The position numbers and the translations under genes are program-made. DNA of 64,000 nt from NCBI RefSeq assembly GCF_000156355.1, contig NZ_GG657897.1, positions 210,320 through 274,319 of the forward strand, read 5' to 3'. Each line of letters starts with the position of its first letter. Position 1 is the stretch's first letter. The notes under the pieces are model-generated. The model did not search any database and was not told where the DNA came from. It saw nothing but the letters and a program-made list of their open reading frames with translations. This document shows positions 34,413-44,204 of this stretch, piece after piece. The DNA is from Methylophaga thiooxydans DMS010 (lineage in GTDB: Bacteria > Pseudomonadota > Gammaproteobacteria > Nitrosococcales > Methylophagaceae).

Positions 34413-36173
34413 ATGACAGAGCAAACATTTATCAAAGGGAAAGATCGCGATTTAGAAACCAGTATCGCGACCATGCAAGAAAAACTAAAAGCGTTTGGCT
34501 TTGATGTTGAAGAAGCGTCTTGGCTCAACCCCGTCAGCCATGTCTACTCGGTGCATATCAGGGATAAAACCTGCCCGTTAATGTTTACCAATGGTAAAGG
34601 CAGTAGTGCCAAAGCCTGCCTAGCCAGCGCCTTGGGTGAGTACTTTGAGCGTTTGAGCTGTAATTATTTTTTTGCTGATTTTTATCTTGGTGAAAACCAT
34701 AGCCAGTCGGATTTTGTGCATTACCCTGATGAGCGTTGGTTTGTCTCTGAGCAAGGTGAAATCCCGGCAGGTTTGATGGATGAAGGTTTATGGGACCACT
34801 TTGATCCAGAGCGTGAGCTGACCCCGGAGAAGTTGTTTGATACTAACTCAGGTGCCGGTGAACGTGGAATTTGTGCCGTGCCTTATATTCGTCAACGTGA
34901 TCATAAAACGCTTTATTTTCCGGTCAATGTGATTGGCAATATTTACGTCAGTAATGGTATGTCTGCCGGTAACACCTTGAACGAAGCGCGGGTGCAGGGT
35001 TTGTCTGAAGTCTTTGAGCGTTATGTCAAAAACCGCATTATTGCAGAAGGACTTTGTCTGCCCGATGTGCCGCAACATGTGATTGATCGCTTTCCCAAGA
35101 TCAAAGCGGCTATCGCCGAACTGGAGCAGCACGGCTATCACTTGAAAGTCGCTGACGCCTCATTAGGCGGTCAGTTTCCAGTGATGAATGTGACATTGAT
35201 CAACCCGAAAGACGGATCAGTGTTTGCCTCGTTTGGTGCCCATCCGAGCTTTGAGGTGGCATTAGAGCGAACCGTAACAGAGTTGCTGCAAGGTCGTAAT
35301 CTGGACCAGTTGGATGTATTCCATCCTCCGACTTTTGATATGGATGAAGTGGCCTCACCCCAAAATCTGGAAATGCATTTTATCGACTCCAGTGGCTATA
35401 TTTCCTATGACTTTTTTAAGCCGACCCCTGACTATGCGTTTTTCGATTGGGATCATGATGCACCCACCTTTGATGAATACGGTTACCTGACCGATCTGAT
35501 TCATAAGCTCGGCTTTGATATTTACATTGCCGACTATGAGCATTTGGACGTGTATGCCTGCCGTATTCTGGTGCCGGGCATGTCTGATATTTATCCAGTG
35601 GATGAGTTGCTATGGGAAAACAATAACGAAGGCGCGTTATTCCGCGAGGCCTTGTTATCACTTAAGCAGGGTAATCAAGACCAGTGGCGTGAGTTGTTGA
35701 TTGATTTGGAAGACGGCGGCTATAACGATCATACGCCAGTGGCCCAATTTATTGGATTAGCACCGGATCCCGGTACCTTATGGGCAAGCGTCAGGCTAGG
35801 CGAAATCAAACTGATGCTGTGTCTGGCTTTGCAGGATGATCAAGCGTTGGAGTGGATCGACTGGTGTTTGTCGTTAGGACAGGGTGATGAAGCGCAGTTA
35901 CGTTTTTATCGTTGCCTGAAAGCGTTGTTAGATATCAAATGGGATGACGCGCGAGACTATGCTGATTATCAACAAGGCTTATCGCTGATGTATGGTGAGC
36001 AGAACGTCAATGTGGGTATCGATATCGTCGAAGCCAACACCGTGTTTTTCGGTTTACATACGCCGGGGCTGAGTTTAGAAGGGTTTGAACGCCATAATGC
36101 CTTATTGGCAGGCTATGAAAAGTTGCAACGAGCAAAGCAACACTACTGGAAAGGTGCGCAGCTGAAAAGCTAA
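34413..36173 (+). CDS. ycaO: YcaO, ribosomal protein S12 methylthiotransferase accessory factor
   Basis: The 586-residue product has the same length as E. coli YcaO and shares long stretches such as EEASWLNPV, FTNGKGSSAKACLASALGEY, FERLSCNYFFADFYLGE, YVSNGMSAGNTLNEARVQGL and SEVFERYVKNRIIAE. The N-terminal two thirds form the YcaO fold, which activates amide backbones with ATP. The C-terminal third is the helical repeat domain of the E. coli type. In E. coli it assists RimO in methylthiolation of S12. ATG at 34413 matches the family N terminus. No peptide-substrate gene for a natural product lies nearby, so the housekeeping role is preferred. Confidence 0.95.
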   Translation: MTEQTFIKGKDRDLETSIATMQEKLKAFGFDVEEASWLNPVSHVYSVHIRDKTCPLMFTNGKGSSAKACLASALGEYFERLSCNYFFADFYLGENHSQSDFVHYPDERWFVSEQGEIPAGLMDEGLWDHFDPERELTPEKLFDTNSGAGERGICAVPYIRQRDHKTLYFPVNVIGNIYVSNGMSAGNTLNEARVQGLSEVFERYVKNRIIAEGLCLPDVPQHVIDRFPKIKAAIAELEQHGYHLKVADASLGGQFPVMNVTLINPKDGSVFASFGAHPSFEVALERTVTELLQGRNLDQLDVFHPPTFDMDEVASPQNLEMHFIDSSGYISYDFFKPTPDYAFFDWDHDAPTFDEYGYLTDLIHKLGFDIYIADYEHLDVYACRILVPGMSDIYPVDELLWENNNEGALFREALLSLKQGNQDQWRELLIDLEDGGYNDHTPVAQFIGLAPDPGTLWASVRLGEIKLMLCLALQDDQALEWIDWCLSLGQGDEAQLRFYRCLKALLDIKWDDARDYADYQQGLSLMYGEQNVNVGIDIVEANTVFFGLHTPGLSLEGFERHNALLAGYEKLQRAKQHYWKGAQLKS

Positions 36174-36289
36174 ATCAAAGACTTAAAACGCTTTTTAAAA
36201 TTAACACTAACACCTTTGCAAAAATTGCTGTATATTTTCACGCTTCTTCTCGAAATCGTTGCTTTGCAGCACGGTTCAGAAAAAACTGC

Positions 36290-36366
36290 GGAGCGGTAGT
36301 TCAGTTGGTTAGAATGCTGGCCTGTCACGCCGGAGGTCGCGGGTTCGAGTCCCGTCCGCTCCGCCA
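36290..36366 (+). tRNA. tRNA-Asp (GTC)
   Basis: A 77-nt cloverleaf: acceptor GGAGCGG/CCGCTCC, D arm GTTCAGTTGGTTAGAAT, anticodon stem-loop with CTGTCAC (anticodon GTC), T loop GGTTCGAGTCC and an encoded CCA end. A TATATT hexamer at 36231-36236 may be the -10 box. ycaO ends 116 bp before it. Confidence 0.97.
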
Positions 36367-36424
36367 CTTTTTCTGCTTCAGCTATCCCTTAAATTCACGC
36401 CTGTTTGTTGTTTCTATTAGCCGC

Positions 36425-36430
36425 TATAAT
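36425..36430 (+). promoter_or_regulatory. Perfect TATAAT box before the 5-oxoprolinase gene
   Basis: TATAAT lies 26 bp before the ATG at 36457. No good -35 at 17 bp was found; TTGTTG at 36405 is 14 bp away and CTGTTT at 36401 is 18 bp away. It is a likely -10 element. Confidence 0.4.
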
Positions 36431-36456
36431 TTGCTATTTAGACTCTTGCTAGCGCC

Positions 36457-39400
36457 ATGACTTCTACGCAAATACATAAATGGCAATTTTGGGTTGATCG
36501 CGGTGGCACGTTTACCGATATCGTCGCCAAAGCGCCTGATGGCGTTTTACACACCCACAAGCTTTTGTCTGACAATCCAGAACAATATCAAGATGCTGCG
36601 CTAGCAGGTATGCGATTTTTATTGGGTTTAAAGCCTGATGCGTTGATTCCGGCCGAGCAGGTGAGTTCGGTCAAAATGGGCACAACGGTTGCTACCAATG
36701 CGTTGTTGGAGCGCAAAGGTGAGCCAACAGTATTTGTTACCAGCAAGGGCTTTAAGGATGCGCTTGAGATCGGTTATCAAAACCGGCCTCGCTTATTCGA
36801 ACGGCATATTCAACGACCAGAGTTGTTATATCAGAAAGTGATTGAAGCCAATGAGCGCATCAGTCATCAAGGTGATGTACTCACCGCACTAGACTCCCAA
36901 CAGTTAAGCATCGATCTGCAGCAGGCATTTGAACAAGGACTGCGAAGTGTCGCGATTGTGTTTCTGCATGGCTATCGTCACCATCAGCATGAACAAATGG
37001 CGGAGCGCATCGCGAAACAAATCGGTTTTGAACAAATCAGTTGTTCCTATCAGGTCAGCCCGATGATCAAGTTTGTCAGCCGAGGCGACACCACCGTGGT
37101 AGATGCCTACCTGTCACCGATATTACGTCGCTATGTGGAGCAAATTTGTACCCAAATGCCGGGTGTGCCGCTTTATTTTATGCAGTCTTCAGGTGGCTTA
37201 AGTGATGCGCAGCAGTTTCAGGGTAAGGACGCCATTCTGTCGGGGCCGGCAGGCGGTATTGTGGGCATGGCCAGAACCGCAGAAATCGCTGGGTTTGGTA
37301 AAGTCATTGGCTTTGATATGGGAGGGACCTCAACGGATGTTTCCCACTATGCCGGTGAGTTTGAACGCGAGTTTGAAACACAGGTGGCCGGCATTCGTAT
37401 GCGTGCGCCGATGATGCGTATTCATACTGTGGCAGCAGGTGGTGGCTCAATATTATATTACGATGGTGCCCGGCTGCGGGTGGGGCCTGAGAGCGCTGGC
37501 GCAAATCCAGGTCCGGCGTGTTATCGACGTGGCGGGCCTTTAACCGTGACCGATGCCAATGTTCTACTTGGCAAAATTCAGCCCGAGTTTTTCCCTCATG
37601 TGTTTGGCGCTGAGGCCAATAAGCCTTTGGATAAAAAAACAGTCACGGATAAGTTTGCTGAACTTTCAGGACAAACAGGCTTGACAAACGAAGCGCTTGC
37701 GGAAGGCTTTATTCGTATTGCTGTTCAACAAATGGCGAATGCGATAAAGAAAATCTCGGTGGCGCGTGGGTATGATGTCACCGCTTATTTAATGCAATGC
37801 TTTGGTGGTGCGGGCGCGCAACATGCTTGTCTGGTGGCTGATGTATTAGGAATAAAACAGATCCTAATCCATCCTTTTGCTGGTGTACTCAGTGCTTATG
37901 GAATGGGGTTAGCCGATCAAAGCCTGATTAAAGAACAAAGTCTGGATTGTGCCTTAGAGCAGGGAAATATGTCTCTTATCGGTCATGCCTTGCAAGCATT
38001 ATCTAAAGAAGCTGAAATGGCTCTCAATCAACACTATGTCGATGCGGGTGACGTTGAGATTAAGCAGCGTGTGCATGTCCGTTATCAAGATAGTGATACG
38101 GCCTTAATTGTGCCTTTTGCTGATCTGACCTCGACCAAAGCAAGCTTTGAGTGCGCCTATAAGCAGCAGTTTTCATTTTTGATGACAGAAAAAGCCTTAG
38201 TCGTTGAGATGGTGTCGGCGGAAGTGGTATTAAAAACCTCAGTTATACAGGAGCCGGATCAGCCTTTAACAAGCAATAGAACTGTCGAGATCGATGAGAC
38301 GGTTGATGTCTATATGGCTGGGTGCTGGCAGCAAGCTGGGTTACTTCGGCGTGATAGCTTACAAGCGGGTGACGTTATATCGGGTCCGGCTATTTTAATT
38401 GAAAATAATTCGACCACGATCATTGAGCCTGGATGGACCGCCAACATTTCATCAAAACGCCATGTGTTACTCCAAAAACAAGCGATATTAGAGAAGGCAG
38501 AGCGAGTCAGTTTGCAAGCCGATCCGGTGATGCTTGAAGTGTTCAATAATTTATTTATGAATATTGCTGAGCAGATGGGGCTACAACTGCAAAATACCGC
38601 CTTATCAGTCAATATCAAAGAGCGTCTCGACTTTTCCTGTGCGCTGTTTGACGAGGCCGGGAATTTAATTGCCAATGCCCCGCATGTGCCGGTTCATTTA
38701 GGGTCGATGGGTGAGAGTATAAAATCGATTATCAATGCAAATCAGGGAAAAATCGAAGCCGGTGATGTGTTTTTATTGAACGATCCCTATCATGGCGGAA
38801 CGCATTTACCCGATATGACGGTTATAACACCGGTGTTTTTAGCCGGGCATAGAGCACCGGTTTTTTATGTGGGTAGTCGCGGCCATCATGCGGATGTTGG
38901 TGGTAAAACGCCCGGTTCAATTCCTGCATTTTCAAGTCATATAGACGAAGAAGGCATCAGGATAGCCAATTTTAAGCTTGTTTCACGTGGCAAGCTGCAA
39001 CAAGATGCATTGTTAACATTATTAAATTCAGGCCAATACCCGGCACGAAACCCGGCTCAGAATCTTGCTGATCTTAGTGCGCAGATTGCTGCCAATGAAA
39101 AAGGTGTGCAGGAATTAACGCGCATGGTTGAGCATTATGGTCTCGATGTGGTTCAGGCCTATATGCAACATGTGCAAGACAATGCAGAGACGGCCGTAAG
39201 AAATGTCATCCACCGACTCAACGATGGCGATTTTGAGGTCAGGCTCGATAATGGCAGCGTGGTTCATGTGGCGATAACCGTCGACCAACAAGCTCGCCAA
39301 GCCACTATCGACTTTAGCGGGACGAGTGCGCAGCAAAATACGAATTTCAATGCCCCGAAAGCGGTTGCCATAGCCGCTGTTTTATATGTTTTCAGAACGT

Positions 39401-40074
39401 TGGTCGATGATGATATTCCGCTGAATGCGGGCTGCTTGAAACCGCTGCAAATCATTATTCCTGAAGGATCAATGTTAAATCCGGTTTACCCCGCAGCGGT
39501 GGTTGCCGGCAATGTGGAAACTTCAACCTGTATCACTAATGCCCTTTATGGTGCGCTAGGTGTGATGGCTTCAGCGCAACCGACTATGAACAATCTCACC
39601 TTTGGTAATCAAAGCTATCAATACTATGAAACCTTGGCAGGAGGCAGCGGTGCTGGCGCTCTGTTTGATGAGGGTGAGCTGGTGGGTGGCTTTAATGGGA
39701 CATCGGTGGTGCAGAGTTTGATGACCAATTCCAGACTGACCGACCCCGAGGTTTTGGAAAGTCGTTATCCGGTCAGAGTCATACAACATACGATTGAGAC
39801 AGGTTCGGGCGGTCTAGGGCGTTGGAATGGTGGTGATGGTGCCAGAAGACGTCTTCAGTTTCTTGAGCCAATGACCGTCAGTATTTTATCTAATGGCCGT
39901 TGTTTTCCAGCGTTTGGTCTTGCTGGTGGTCAGCCGGGACAGCCGGGTAAAAACCGTGTTATCAGAGCCACAGGCGAACAAGAGGAGCTAGCAGGCTGTG
40001 AGGAAACGTTTGTGGACACGGGCGACACCATTGAAATTATCACCCCCGGCGGCGGTGCTTTTGGTGAAGCCTAA
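36457..40074 (+). CDS. oplAH: 5-Oxoprolinase (ATP-hydrolysing), fused A and B parts
   Basis: The 1205-residue enzyme opens 5-oxoproline to glutamate with ATP, or belongs to the closely related hydantoinase/oxoprolinase family. The N-terminal HyuA-like half begins WVDRGGTFTDIVAKAPDG and holds MGTTVATNALLERKGEPT and GFDMGGTSTDVSHYAGEFER. The HyuB-like half starts near residue 685 (VMLEVFNNLFMNIAEQMGLQ), with NDPYHGGTHLPDMT and GNVETSTCITNALYGALG. The length and fused order match eukaryotic and bacterial 5-oxoprolinase rather than split hydantoinase. It stands alone, downstream of tRNA-Asp, and overlaps the HAD gene tail to tail. Confidence 0.92.
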   Translation: MTSTQIHKWQFWVDRGGTFTDIVAKAPDGVLHTHKLLSDNPEQYQDAALAGMRFLLGLKPDALIPAEQVSSVKMGTTVATNALLERKGEPTVFVTSKGFKDALEIGYQNRPRLFERHIQRPELLYQKVIEANERISHQGDVLTALDSQQLSIDLQQAFEQGLRSVAIVFLHGYRHHQHEQMAERIAKQIGFEQISCSYQVSPMIKFVSRGDTTVVDAYLSPILRRYVEQICTQMPGVPLYFMQSSGGLSDAQQFQGKDAILSGPAGGIVGMARTAEIAGFGKVIGFDMGGTSTDVSHYAGEFEREFETQVAGIRMRAPMMRIHTVAAGGGSILYYDGARLRVGPESAGANPGPACYRRGGPLTVTDANVLLGKIQPEFFPHVFGAEANKPLDKKTVTDKFAELSGQTGLTNEALAEGFIRIAVQQMANAIKKISVARGYDVTAYLMQCFGGAGAQHACLVADVLGIKQILIHPFAGVLSAYGMGLADQSLIKEQSLDCALEQGNMSLIGHALQALSKEAEMALNQHYVDAGDVEIKQRVHVRYQDSDTALIVPFADLTSTKASFECAYKQQFSFLMTEKALVVEMVSAEVVLKTSVIQEPDQPLTSNRTVEIDETVDVYMAGCWQQAGLLRRDSLQAGDVISGPAILIENNSTTIIEPGWTANISSKRHVLLQKQAILEKAERVSLQADPVMLEVFNNLFMNIAEQMGLQLQNTALSVNIKERLDFSCALFDEAGNLIANAPHVPVHLGSMGESIKSIINANQGKIEAGDVFLLNDPYHGGTHLPDMTVITPVFLAGHRAPVFYVGSRGHHADVGGKTPGSIPAFSSHIDEEGIRIANFKLVSRGKLQQDALLTLLNSGQYPARNPAQNLADLSAQIAANEKGVQELTRMVEHYGLDVVQAYMQHVQDNAETAVRNVIHRLNDGDFEVRLDNGSVVHVAITVDQQARQATIDFSGTSAQQNTNFNAPKAVAIAAVLYVFRTLVDDDIPLNAGCLKPLQIIIPEGSMLNPVYPAAVVAGNVETSTCITNALYGALGVMASAQPTMNNLTFGNQSYQYYETLAGGSGAGALFDEGELVGGFNGTSVVQSLMTNSRLTDPEVLESRYPVRVIQHTIETGSGGLGRWNGGDGARRRLQFLEPMTVSILSNGRCFPAFGLAGGQPGQPGKNRVIRATGEQEELAGCEETFVDTGDTIEIITPGGGAFGEA

Positions 40075-40820
40075 AGCTGTTGCAAGTCCGCTAAATTGAT
40101 AGTCTTAATGCGTTTAATCTCCGTGGCGCTATCACGGTCTTCTTGGGTGTTATAACCCCAGTTAGCCAACAGTAATTGCACATGATCAAGACGATCATCA
40201 GTTATTACATTTATCAGCGTGGGCAGGCGATCTTCCACAAACAGAATATCGGTATTCGGCTGTGCGGCACTGAGATCGGTGAGGATCTGTTGTTTACTTA
40301 AATTACGATCGAGTCCGTAGATTTGTTCAATAGGAAAATGAATCTGGTTAGCACTTAAAATATGATCAACAAAGCGTTCTTGTTTGGTGGTGATGATCAC
40401 ACTTTGCTCGGTTTCAAGTTGATGCAGTTTTTCGGCGACACCATCAAATAGTGGATTCATTTTAATCCAGTTATCAAAGTCGTCTTCGATCCATTGGTCG
40501 CGGGTGGCACCAAAAGTCTGTTTCAGCTCATCAACCTCTAAGGCATCACGAATCATTAAGGCTTCAATTTGATGATGAAACGCGGACATCAAACTTTCTG
40601 TATCCAAACCCTCAAAAAGCATACGCACAATCAAAATAGACTCATAACCCGTCTCCATCACTGGTCGTACCTGACGGAACCTCTCTAGGATTTCTGCTGG
40701 GATCTGTTCAGGCATATCAGACCAGATCTGTAATGCGACTTTCCAGCCGGCAATGGCGGTTTCTACTGCGCTGTCGCACAAAACCCCATCAAAATCGAGT
40801 GCGTATAACTTATTTGTCAT
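40071..40820 (-). CDS. HAD-family hydrolase
   Basis: A 249-residue protein with the haloacid dehalogenase nucleophile motif LYALDFDGVLCDSAVE, motif II in VIITTKQ and the acid motif ILFVEDRLPTL, plus a helical cap. It resembles phosphoglycolate-type phosphatases, but the substrate is not defined. It is the last gene of the long leftward run and overlaps the DUF3012 gene by 11 nt. Confidence 0.85.
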   Translation of the reverse strand: MTNKLYALDFDGVLCDSAVETAIAGWKVALQIWSDMPEQIPAEILERFRQVRPVMETGYESILIVRMLFEGLDTESLMSAFHHQIEALMIRDALEVDELKQTFGATRDQWIEDDFDNWIKMNPLFDGVAEKLHQLETEQSVIITTKQERFVDHILSANQIHFPIEQIYGLDRNLSKQQILTDLSAAQPNTDILFVEDRLPTLINVITDDRLDHVQLLLANWGYNTQEDRDSATEIKRIKTINLADLQQL

Positions 40821-41001
40821 TATTTGGGAAAATACAATGGCGAGTAAAATCAGCGGCGTGGTTGGCAGTCCAGTCGCCCTTGGGTGTGTCTTTCATCATT
40901 TGGCACCATTTCTCGCTACCGACTTCTGGTGTACAAGCGGCGACACCAAAAACAACAAACAATATGGCAGGAAATGACAGTAATCGTGCTGTAATTGTCA
41001 T
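40810..41001 (-). CDS. DUF3012-family small lipoprotein
   Basis: A 63-residue protein with a lipoprotein signal (LLSFPAILFVVFGVAAC), where the Cys would be lipidated. The mature part TPEVGSEKWCQMMKDTPKGD then WTANHAADFTRHCIF matches DUF3012, with two further cysteines. AGGA precedes the ATG. It lies 18 bp after pyrC' and overlaps the HAD gene. Function is unknown. Confidence 0.84.
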   Translation of the reverse strand: MTITARLLSFPAILFVVFGVAACTPEVGSEKWCQMMKDTPKGDWTANHAADFTRHCIFPNNDK

Positions 41002-41019
41002 GAAATGTTCCTAAAAAAA

Positions 41020-42297
41020 TTAATCCCGTTCATACACCAAGCGACCATGGAAGATGGTATGACTGACTTGGTGGTTGAACAGCCAGCCCTCAAAGGGGCT
41101 GTTTTTACCAGCACTAACAAAGTTTAGAGGCTGGCATTCATACTCAGAGTCAGGATCGATAAGGCATACATCAGCGACAGCACCCACTTTAAGCTGGCCT
41201 GAATCAATGCCAAGTATATCTGCCGGATTACAGGTTAAGGCCGCTAACGCTTTTGGCAGGTCGATTTCATCATCTTCCACCAACTTCATGGTTAATGGCA
41301 GTAGGGTTTCGAGCCCTGAAATCCCCGCTTGTGTTTCAGCAAATGGACCGAGTTTGTCATCTTTATCAAGTGGTTGATGGTGTGATGAAATGGCGGCGAT
41401 AATGCCGTCACGTACCCCTTGTTGTAATTGTTCGCGATCACGAATACTACGAAAGGGCGGCAACACATGGCTTAAGGCATCATAGTTGCCCAGATCATGC
41501 TCGGATAAATGCAGATGATGTGCGCTGACATCAGCGGTGACGGGTAAGCCTCTATTCTGTGCGTCGCGAATCAACTTTACCGCTTTGCCACTGGATAAAC
41601 TATGAAAGTGAGCGCGTACTCCGGTTTGTTCAATCAGAATTAAATCACGGCTGACTGCGATGGTTTCTGCACTTTCTGGAATACCACCTAAACCCAGTCG
41701 CGAGCTAACAGCACCTTCATGCACACAACCTTGCGATTGCAGCCAGGGATCAACAGGATTGATAAACACGGTCATATCTAGTGTGGCGGCATAGGCCATG
41801 GCTCGTTGAAGAATGACACTGTTCTTGATAGTGGAAAGCCCATTGCTGATAGCCACACACCCGGCGTCTTTTAGACGTGCCATTTCAGCGAGTAATTCAC
41901 ACTCAAGGTTTTGGGTCATGGCACCCGCAGTCAGCACCATGGAACGGCCTGACTTTTTAGCGCGGTCTTCAATGAGTTCAACCACTGCCGGATTATCAAT
42001 GACCGGGTCGGTATCGGGTGGAACGCACAGGGTGGTGACTCCACCAGCTGCCGCTGCCGCCGTTTCACTTAAGATGGTGGCGGTATGTTCTTGTCCTGGC
42101 TCTCGTAGTCTGACATTTAAATCAACCAGTCCGGGTGCGACGATTAAACCGTTTGCATCAATAACCCGATCCGCCGTGAAGTCTTCGAAGTGATCGCCTA
42201 TCGCGACAATTTTGCCATCTTTGATAAATACATCATGACGGCCATCAAGCTGACTCGCCGGGTCAATCACTCGGCCATTTTTTATCCGGATCTTCAT
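41020..42297 (-). CDS. pyrC': Dihydroorotase-like non-catalytic subunit (PyrC')
   Basis: A 425-residue dihydroorotase homologue that appears inactive. The metal motif D-x-H-x-H reads D59-L-N61-V-R63 before LREPG, losing both histidines. The late TDHAPH motif reads SSHHQP, losing the catalytic Asp. Such pseudo-dihydroorotases (PyrC' or PyrX) form a dodecamer with aspartate transcarbamylase, which needs them for assembly. Immediate coupling to pyrB (ATGA overlap) agrees with that. A separate active dihydroorotase must exist elsewhere. Confidence 0.93.
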   Translation of the reverse strand: MKIRIKNGRVIDPASQLDGRHDVFIKDGKIVAIGDHFEDFTADRVIDANGLIVAPGLVDLNVRLREPGQEHTATILSETAAAAAGGVTTLCVPPDTDPVIDNPAVVELIEDRAKKSGRSMVLTAGAMTQNLECELLAEMARLKDAGCVAISNGLSTIKNSVILQRAMAYAATLDMTVFINPVDPWLQSQGCVHEGAVSSRLGLGGIPESAETIAVSRDLILIEQTGVRAHFHSLSSGKAVKLIRDAQNRGLPVTADVSAHHLHLSEHDLGNYDALSHVLPPFRSIRDREQLQQGVRDGIIAAISSHHQPLDKDDKLGPFAETQAGISGLETLLPLTMKLVEDDEIDLPKALAALTCNPADILGIDSGQLKVGAVADVCLIDPDSEYECQPLNFVSAGKNSPFEGWLFNHQVSHTIFHGRLVYERD

Positions 42298-43268
42298 GCA
42301 GGAATCTCGTTTTGTTCTGAGTGTGCAGCCAATGCCATCGACATCACCGCCATTCTGATGGCAATACCGTGAGTGACCTGTTCCAGAATGACAGACTGGG
42401 GACCGTCGGCTACGCTGGAAGCGATTTCAACACCGCGGTTAATGGGCCCGGGATGCATCACAATCGCATCAGGTTTTGCGAGTTTGAGTTTTTCTTCTGT
42501 CAGGCCATAACAATGGTAGTATTCGCGCGCACTGGGCAACAGCGCGCCTTGCATGCGTTCCAGTTGCAGACGCAGCATGATCACCACATCGACACCTTCT
42601 AAGCCTGCTTCCATATCGTGATACACATGTACGCCCAATGTTTGGCAGTCAGCCGGCAGTAAGGTTTGGGGGCCGATGACGCGGATCTCGCCGACACCGA
42701 GCGTGGCCAGGGCTTGAATTTGTGAGCGGGCAACTCGTGAGTGCAAAATATCGCCAACAATGGCGACGCGTAGATCAGGGAAAAACTGTTTATGGCGGCG
42801 AATGGTGAACATGTCCAGCATGGCCTGCGTTGGGTGCGCATGACAGCCATCGCCGGCGTTAATCACGCTGACATGGGGCGATACATGTTGTGCTATAAAT
42901 TCTGCTGCACCACTTTGGTTATGCCGAACCACAAACATATCGGTGTGCATCGATTCGAGATTGTGCAAGGTATCAAGCAGGCTTTCACCTTTGGATGTGG
43001 CAGAGGTGCTGATATTAAAATTCATCACATCTGCCGATAAGCGTTTAGCGGCTAATTCAAAGGTGGAACGGGTGCGGGTGCTGTTTTCAAAAAACAGGTT
43101 AACGATCGTTTTACCACGCAGAATGGGGACTTTTTTGACCTGACGGTGGGTGATGCCAGAAAACTGTTCGGCGCGGTCCATAATTTCCGTTAATAACGGT
43201 TTTTTCAGGCCTTCAATGGTGAGGAAGTGACGTAACTGGCCTTGTTCAGTCAGTTGGTTATTCTTCAT
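42294..43268 (-). CDS. pyrB: Aspartate carbamoyltransferase, catalytic subunit
   Basis: PyrB makes carbamoyl aspartate, the first committed step of pyrimidine synthesis. The 324-residue protein has the carbamoyl-phosphate motif [13 protein letters not shown] and [20 protein letters not shown], and ends with [13 protein letters not shown]. It overlaps pyrR by 11 nt and pyrC' by 4 nt. No pyrI regulatory subunit is present, as expected for the pyrB-pyrC' holoenzyme. Confidence 0.96.
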   Translation of the reverse strand: MKNNQLTEQGQLRHFLTIEGLKKPLLTEIMDRAEQFSGITHRQVKKVPILRGKTIVNLFFENSTRTRSTFELAAKRLSADVMNFNISTSATSKGESLLDTLHNLESMHTDMFVVRHNQSGAAEFIAQHVSPHVSVINAGDGCHAHPTQAMLDMFTIRRHKQFFPDLRVAIVGDILHSRVARSQIQALATLGVGEIRVIGPQTLLPADCQTLGVHVYHDMEAGLEGVDVVIMLRLQLERMQGALLPSAREYYHCYGLTEEKLKLAKPDAIVMHPGPINRGVEIASSVADGPQSVILEQVTHGIAIRMAVMSMALAAHSEQNEIPA

Positions 43269-43788
43269 TCACCACTCCCTTGGTGCGATACTCCAGTTGT
43301 AAACCATTGTTATTGGTTAACTTGATGTGCTGATCCTTATTCAAACTAATGCTGTCTCCAATGATATCCGCATGGATTGGCAGTTCTCGACCATTTCGCT
43401 CCATCAAAACGGCGAGGGTGACACTGGCTGGACGACCATAATCAAAGATTTCATTCAAGGCGGCGCGGGTTGTGCGGCCACTGTGTAGGACATCATCAAC
43501 GAGTAATAAATGTCGACCATCCACCGCAAAGGGTAAGTCGGAAGGCGTCACCTGTGGATGCATACCAATGCGGGTAAAATCATCACGGTAATAGGCAATA
43601 TTTAAGGTACCGATCGACGCATCAAAGAAGTCTGCGCCGAGAATTTCCTGCAACGCTTTTGCAATCCAGACACCGCCAGTATGAATACCGACAAGCAAGG
43701 GCTTTTTGTCGCCCAGCCGGTCGCGAATATCTGCGGCCATGGTTTCCAGCAAGTCGTTTACCTGCGATTGTGTGAAAGCAATGGTCAT
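43258..43788 (-). CDS. pyrR: PyrR bifunctional regulator / uracil phosphoribosyltransferase
   Basis: A 176-residue phosphoribosyltransferase with the PRPP loop [20 protein letters not shown] and [14 protein letters not shown]. In Gram-positives PyrR binds pyr leader RNA; in gammaproteobacteria its regulatory role is unclear. The ATG at 43788 shares a base with the ruvX stop (TAATG), preferred over an in-frame ATG at 43803. No attenuator can be placed within this tightly packed run. Confidence 0.92.
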   Translation of the reverse strand: MTIAFTQSQVNDLLETMAADIRDRLGDKKPLLVGIHTGGVWIAKALQEILGADFFDASIGTLNIAYYRDDFTRIGMHPQVTPSDLPFAVDGRHLLLVDDVLHSGRTTRAALNEIFDYGRPASVTLAVLMERNGRELPIHADIIGDSISLNKDQHIKLTNNNGLQLEYRTKGVVNEE

Positions 43789-44204
43789 TATTGATTCAGC
43801 CATGATTGAAGTATAAGTTGCGCCGATAACTGATCCACGTCACTGCGCTGTCGGGTATCCATTTTACTGCGGATCCCCATTTGATCCAGTGCTTCGTATG
43901 TTGTCAGTCGCTCATCCTGCCATTCTACCGGGATATTGAAGCGCCCATGAAGTCTGTTACCGAAGCGGCGTGCGGCAGCGGTCATGTCCTGTTCGGTACC
44001 ATCCATGTTTAACGGTAACCCAACGATCAGCAGTTGTGGCTTCCACTCATCGAGCAGTTTGTGAATCTGCTCCCAGTCGGGAATGCCATCCCGCGCTTTG
44101 ATGGCGGTTAATGGATTGGCCGTGTGGGTTAATTCCTGACCGACAGCGATACCAATATTCTTCATGCCGAAATCAAAGCCCAATATGGTTCTACTGCTCG
44201 TCAT
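43788..44204 (-). CDS. ruvX: RuvX/YqgF Holliday junction resolvase-like nuclease
   Basis: A 138-residue RNase H-fold protein: ILGFDFGMKNIGIAVGQELT gives the first catalytic Asp, LLIVGLPLNMDGTEQDMTAA follows, and DERLTTYEAL gives the second acid. YqgF processes 16S rRNA precursor ends and resembles RuvC. It overlaps yqgE by 4 nt, the standard yqgE-yqgF pair. Confidence 0.94.
   Translation of the reverse strand: MTSSRTILGFDFGMKNIGIAVGQELTHTANPLTAIKARDGIPDWEQIHKLLDEWKPQLLIVGLPLNMDGTEQDMTAAARRFGNRLHGRFNIPVEWQDERLTTYEALDQMGIRSKMDTRQRSDVDQLSAQLILQSWLNQ

Noticed and set aside
34413..36173. ycaO as part of a peptide natural-product (azoline) cluster
   Set aside because: Full-length similarity is to the E. 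coli housekeeping YcaO including the C-terminal domain, and no precursor peptide, dehydrogenase or partner cyclase gene is nearby.
36170..36367. A 65-residue minus-strand frame beginning MAERTGLEPATSG
   Set aside because: It is the antisense reading of tRNA-Asp, a well-known spurious protein seen in many annotations.
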